This document shows positions 60,990 through 64,000 of a DNA stretch of 64,000 nucleotides, in pieces. The position numbers were made by a program, and so were the translations under genes. The DNA comes from Gemmata massiliana (GTDB lineage: Bacteria > Planctomycetota > Planctomycetia > Gemmatales > Gemmataceae): the NCBI RefSeq assembly GCF_901538265.1, contig NZ_LR593886.1:1922001-1986000 (forward strand), read 5' to 3'. The stretch's first letter is position 1. Every line of letters begins with the position of its first letter. Below the pieces are notes generated by a model that made no database searches, was not told where the DNA came from, and saw only the letters and a list, made by a program, of their open reading frames with translations.

Positions 60990-62360
60990 ATGCGTCGGCT
61001 CCGGATGATGATGATGGTGTGCGGGGTGTTCGCATCGGTTCCGGCTTTCGGCGCGTCCCCGGACCCGAAGACCCTTGAAATCCCCGCGCAAGATCTGTCC
61101 AAAGCGCGCGAACTCGTTCGCCGGATGGGGAACGAGAACTACCGCGACCGTGAGGACGCGCAGGGCGAACTCGCCAAGATGGGTCGGTCCGCCAAACAAG
61201 CGCTCGTTGAGGCCACGACCACCGAGACGGACCCGGAGATCCGCGCTCGCGCGACCCGATTGTTGCCGAAGGCCGAGGCGGATGACCTGAAGGCCCGAGT
61301 CGACACGTTCCTCGAAGACAAGGACGGAAAGTTCGATCACGACCTGCCCGGTCTGAAGATGTTCCGCAAAAATCTGGGCGCCACTCCGAAAGCCCGCGAG
61401 CTTTACGTCGAGATCCTCAAGTCGCCGTACAACCTGGAAATGTTCGCCGCAATGGACCGCGGCTCCGTCGAGGGCGGGCGGGCCGTTTCCGACCGGCGGA
61501 ACACCCTGTTCAGCGACATGATTCACCGCCAGTTCGTCGGCGGTGCGCGCCCCACGCCCCCGAAGCAGCCGAGCCTGGCGGACATCGCCGCGGTGCTGCT
61601 CGGTGAGTGCGAGATCCCCCACGAACTCATCCCGCGAGCCACCATTCAGTGGAACCAGGTGAGCGGCGTGACGCTGCTTCAGCAGAGCAGCGCGGCAATG
61701 ACTGCGCTGAACGGTACCGGGACGCACGCCGAAATCTTTAAAACTATCATCGGCAAGTGGCTCGGAACGCGCGACGACCCGCTAGATCTTGCCCAACTCG
61801 TCTACCTGCTCAGCAACGGCAACCTGAAACAGTTCCCAGAATCGGCCGTCCTGCTCCGGCGCATCGCACTGCTCGATACGGTGCCCGGGTACGCGAAGGG
61901 GCAGGCGCTGATTTATCTGATTCAACAGCGCGCCAAAGAAGAGGCGCCGTTACTCAAAGCGATCATGAAAAACGAGGTGCGCGTGGGGGATTACCCGGGC
62001 GTGTTCAAGAAGGGCGAGAACCCCGACAAACTGACCACGGTGGGCAGCGACGGGATGGTGACACAGGTCTGGTTCCAGCGGAACCTCAACGGCGGCGTCG
62101 CGGACACACACACGGTCACCCTGCGCGACGTCGCGTTCGCGTTCCTGGTCACGCAAGCCGGGCAGAGCATGAGGGATTACGGGTTCGAGACGCAACCGAA
62201 CTCGAACTTCACCCCGACTCCCGCCGGGCTGGGCCAGTACGCCTTCACGTCTGAGGAAAAGCGCTCGGCTGCGTTCGTCAAATTCGGCTGGTATCAGATG
62301 AAGGAGAACCTGAAGCGCCCCGCGAAGGATCTCATCCTGCCGATCAAACCCGGCAAATGA
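60990..62360 (+). CDS. Secreted paralog 2, HEAT-like N-terminal region
   Basis: 456 residues. A Met-rich signal peptide (RRLRMMMMVCGVFASVPAFG) and the region SKARELVRRMGNENYRDRED, then LAKMGRSAKQALVEATTTET and DPEIRARATRLLPKAEADDL, align with paralog 1 without gaps in the first 100 residues. Later similarity includes VDTFLEDKDGKFDHDLPGLK, a region where paralog 1 has LDTFLADTEGKYEHDLPGWN. Tandem duplication with divergence of the C-terminal half is the likely origin. A strong bidirectional terminator follows. Confidence 0.85.
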   Translation: MRRLRMMMMVCGVFASVPAFGASPDPKTLEIPAQDLSKARELVRRMGNENYRDREDAQGELAKMGRSAKQALVEATTTETDPEIRARATRLLPKAEADDLKARVDTFLEDKDGKFDHDLPGLKMFRKNLGATPKARELYVEILKSPYNLEMFAAMDRGSVEGGRAVSDRRNTLFSDMIHRQFVGGARPTPPKQPSLADIAAVLLGECEIPHELIPRATIQWNQVSGVTLLQQSSAAMTALNGTGTHAEIFKTIIGKWLGTRDDPLDLAQLVYLLSNGNLKQFPESAVLLRRIALLDTVPGYAKGQALIYLIQQRAKEEAPLLKAIMKNEVRVGDYPGVFKKGENPDKLTTVGSDGMVTQVWFQRNLNGGVADTHTVTLRDVAFAFLVTQAGQSMRDYGFETQPNSNFTPTPAGLGQYAFTSEEKRSAAFVKFGWYQMKENLKRPAKDLILPIKPGK

Positions 62361-62380
62361 AAGTGATCCAAAGGCCAAGC

Positions 62381-62411
62381 AAAACGGCCGCCTCGAATGG
62401 GCGGCCGTTTT
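62381..62411. terminator. Bidirectional intrinsic terminator
   Basis: AAAACGGCCGCC (62381-62392) and GGCGGCCGTTTT (62400-62411) pair perfectly over a 7-base loop. A-tract before and T-tract after make it work for the plus-strand paralog gene and for the converging nucleotidyltransferase gene, whose stop codon it touches. Confidence 0.85.
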
Positions 62412-62989
62412 CATTTCCCGCGTAGCTCGGTACTCGACACATCGGCCCGGAAATCGGTCTCGGTCAACGGAACGAACAGGTCCGCGAACTCCGCGAGCAG
62501 GAACCCGTCGTCCCACACGCGGAACGTGCCCGTCGCGTCCACCCGCCCGCCGACCACGAGTCGGCATCCGCGGGCCTGCAGTTTGCGGAGCGCCGCGTCG
62601 CGTCCGTGTTCCCCGCCGTAATACTTCGGGTCGACCACGCGGACCGCGGTGTCCCACCCCAACACGAACGCGGCTCCCGGGAACAGGTCTGCTTTCTTCT
62701 CAAACGCCGCCGCGCGCGTGACCCACACCGGTGCAACGCCCGCGAACTGTGACACCCGGCGCTCCACTTCTTCGCGCGGCAGTTCCGGCTTGTCCGCGTT
62801 GGTGATCGACAACTCGAAATGAACTTCGATCCCGAGGCGCCGGGCCGCGACCGTGGCCAAACCAGTGTGCCCGTGGTGCAGCGGGTTAAATGACCCGGGC
62901 ATGATCGCGAGCGGGCGCGGCTCCGCGCACACGGCGCTCGCCGATTCGACGCACACGATCGAACGCGATGTGAAGAGATCCCAAAACAT
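62411..62989 (-). CDS. Nucleotidyltransferase, NadD/cytidylyltransferase-like
   Basis: 192 residues from ATG 62989 (MFWDLFTSRSIVCVESASAV). The nucleotide-binding HxGH motif is PGSFNPLHHGHTGLA at about 31-45; the C-terminal SSTELR motif matches the ISSTxxR pattern of adenylyl- and cytidylyltransferases. Between them GAAFVLGWDTAVRVVDPKYY resembles NadD-type substrate loops. Nicotinate-nucleotide adenylylation is the best guess, although the short form and unusual leader leave other substrates possible. It is followed, on the minus strand, by the terminator, and lies 55 bases downstream of the S9 peptidase gene. Confidence 0.8.
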   Translation of the reverse strand: MFWDLFTSRSIVCVESASAVCAEPRPLAIMPGSFNPLHHGHTGLATVAARRLGIEVHFELSITNADKPELPREEVERRVSQFAGVAPVWVTRAAAFEKKADLFPGAAFVLGWDTAVRVVDPKYYGGEHGRDAALRKLQARGCRLVVGGRVDATGTFRVWDDGFLLAEFADLFVPLTETDFRADVSSTELRGK

Positions 62990-63044
62990 GACGAAGGCTG
63001 GTGAGTCGGCCGGTGCAGGGCACCGGCCCGGTAACGTCTGTCGT

Positions 63045-64000
63045 TTACTTGGTCCGCGGTTCGACGCCGAGCATGTTCCGCACGAAGAAGTCCATCCGGC
63101 GCCGGTTGCCGTAGGGCGATTCGGCCGCGCCGTGCCCAGCCCCCGGTACGATGAGCAGATCAAAGTCCTTGTCCGCCCGGATGAGCGCGTTGGCCACCTG
63201 CATCGTGCTCGACGGGTCCACGTTGCGGTCGAGTTCGCCGACGACGAGCATCAGCTTGCCCTTCAGCTTGTGCGCCTGCGTCACGTTCGACTGCTCCGCG
63301 TAGTGCGGGCCGATCGGCCACGACATCCACAACTCGTTCCACCAGATCTTGTCCATCCGATTGTCGTGGCACCCACAGTCGCTCACTGCGGCGGTGTAGA
63401 AATCCCCGAACGCGAGCACCGCCCGGGTGCTGCTCTGACCGCCCGCGGACCCGCCGAAGATCCCGACGCCCTTCGCGATGTCCATTTCCTTGTACTTCTC
63501 GGCCGCGGCCTTGATCCACAGGATGCGATCCGGGAACCCGCTGTCGCCCAGGTTCTTCCAGCACACGTCGTGGAACGCCTTCGAGCGCCAGTTGGTGCCC
63601 ATGCCATCGATTTTCACGACGATGAACCCGAGTTCGGCCATCCGCTGCTCGTAGGGCGAGGGCGTGAAGTTCTTGCGGACGTGGTGGTCGTGCGGCCCCG
63701 CGTAGATGTACTCGATGACGCGGTACGTCTTCTTCGGGTCGAAGTTCGAGGGCCGGACGATGTAACCGTGAATGTCGGTCTTCCCGTCCCGCGCCTTCGC
63801 CACGAAGCGCTCGGGGTAGCTCCACCCGGTCTTGAGCAGCGCGGTCGCGTCGGCCTTTTCTAGATCCAGCACCTTCTTGCCGTCGGCCGCGCTCCGCAGT
63901 TCGACGACCGGGGGCAAATCGACGCGCGAGTACGTGTCGATGAAGTACTTGCGGTCCGGGGCGTACTCGATGGTGTGCGTGCCGTCGCCGTCGGTGAGCT
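63045..64000 (-). CDS. S9 family (DPP IV-like) serine peptidase, C-terminal part
   Basis: The frame is open to the window end, so about 318 C-terminal residues are present and the start lies beyond base 64000; the apparent TTG start at 63917 is internal. The alpha/beta-hydrolase domain shows the nucleophile motif [10 protein letters not shown], the Asp region [14 protein letters not shown] and the His in [10 protein letters not shown], the Ser-Asp-His triad of prolyl oligopeptidase-type enzymes. Upstream part [17 protein letters not shown] is the start of this domain. The missing N-terminus should be the propeller and signal peptide. It probably acts outside the cytoplasm on peptides. Confidence 0.9.
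   Translation of the reverse strand, partial: LTDGDGTHTIEYAPDRKYFIDTYSRVDLPPVVELRSAADGKKVLDLEKADATALLKTGWSYPERFVAKARDGKTDIHGYIVRPSNFDPKKTYRVIEYIYAGPHDHHVRKNFTPSPYEQRMAELGFIVVKIDGMGTNWRSKAFHDVCWKNLGDSGFPDRILWIKAAAEKYKEMDIAKGVGIFGGSAGGQSSTRAVLAFGDFYTAAVSDCGCHDNRMDKIWWNELWMSWPIGPHYAEQSNVTQAHKLKGKLMLVVGELDRNVDPSSTMQVANALIRADKDFDLLIVPGAGHGAAESPYGNRRRMDFFVRNMLGVEPRTK

Overview
The window looks like chromosome of a high-GC planctomycete of the Gemmata group. The evidence is gene content, not an RNA marker: paired DUF1501 and DUF1549/DUF1553 genes, two leucine-rich-repeat proteins with the short Gemmata-type TIGR02996 domain, a BBP7-type outer-membrane barrel, several secreted proteins of planctomycete type, and an alternative complex III cluster. 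I see no rRNA, tRNA, CRISPR array, integrase or recognisable transposase.

Layout. 1-7 kb: end of an unknown gene, a degraded low-GC PIN-domain gene, ppdK and a frameshifted SWIM/LRR gene. 7-11.8 kb: a DUF429 protein, GDP-fucose synthase with a family 2 glycosyltransferase, and a second TIGR02996/LRR gene. 11.8-17.3 kb: a minus-strand DUF1501 / DUF1549-DUF1553 / DUF1501 group in which two of three genes are broken by several independent lesions, one of them a MITE-like insertion. 17.4-32.3 kb: two low-GC unknown genes, an intact DUF1549/1553 gene, a membrane protein, moxR - BBP7 barrel - DUF58, a 1263-residue beta-propeller protein, a dihaem cytochrome lipoprotein, and three small stress-type genes (Pmp3/YqaE, DUF2171, DUF6496).

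32.6-51.7 kb is the centre of the window: one co-directional respiratory cluster, actABCDEF, an unknown single-span gene, SCO, coxB (with a haem c domain), coxA (A2 type with a YS motif), coxC, subunit IV, dihaem cytochrome c, ctaA, ctaB and a second SCO. It encodes a quinol-oxidising alternative complex III, the caa3-type oxidase that would accept its electrons, and the haem A and copper assembly factors. Many junctions overlap (GTGA/ATGA). Three of the wider gaps carry inverted repeats.

51.8-55.6 kb is a translationally coupled hutI-hutG-hutU histidine-degradation operon without hutH. 55.7-64 kb holds a secreted protein of unknown function, a double-HhH ComEA-like protein, an acyl-CoA dehydrogenase, a MmcQ/YjbR protein, a tandem pair of secreted paralogs, a nucleotidyltransferase and the C-terminal part of an S9 peptidase that leaves the window.

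The most notable non-routine signals are the clustered gene decay at 0.6-1.9 kb and 11.8-15.9 kb, the family of inverted-repeat elements between genes, the uncharacterised gene inside the act/cox operon, and a hairpin that would cover the ribosome binding site of the BBP7 gene.
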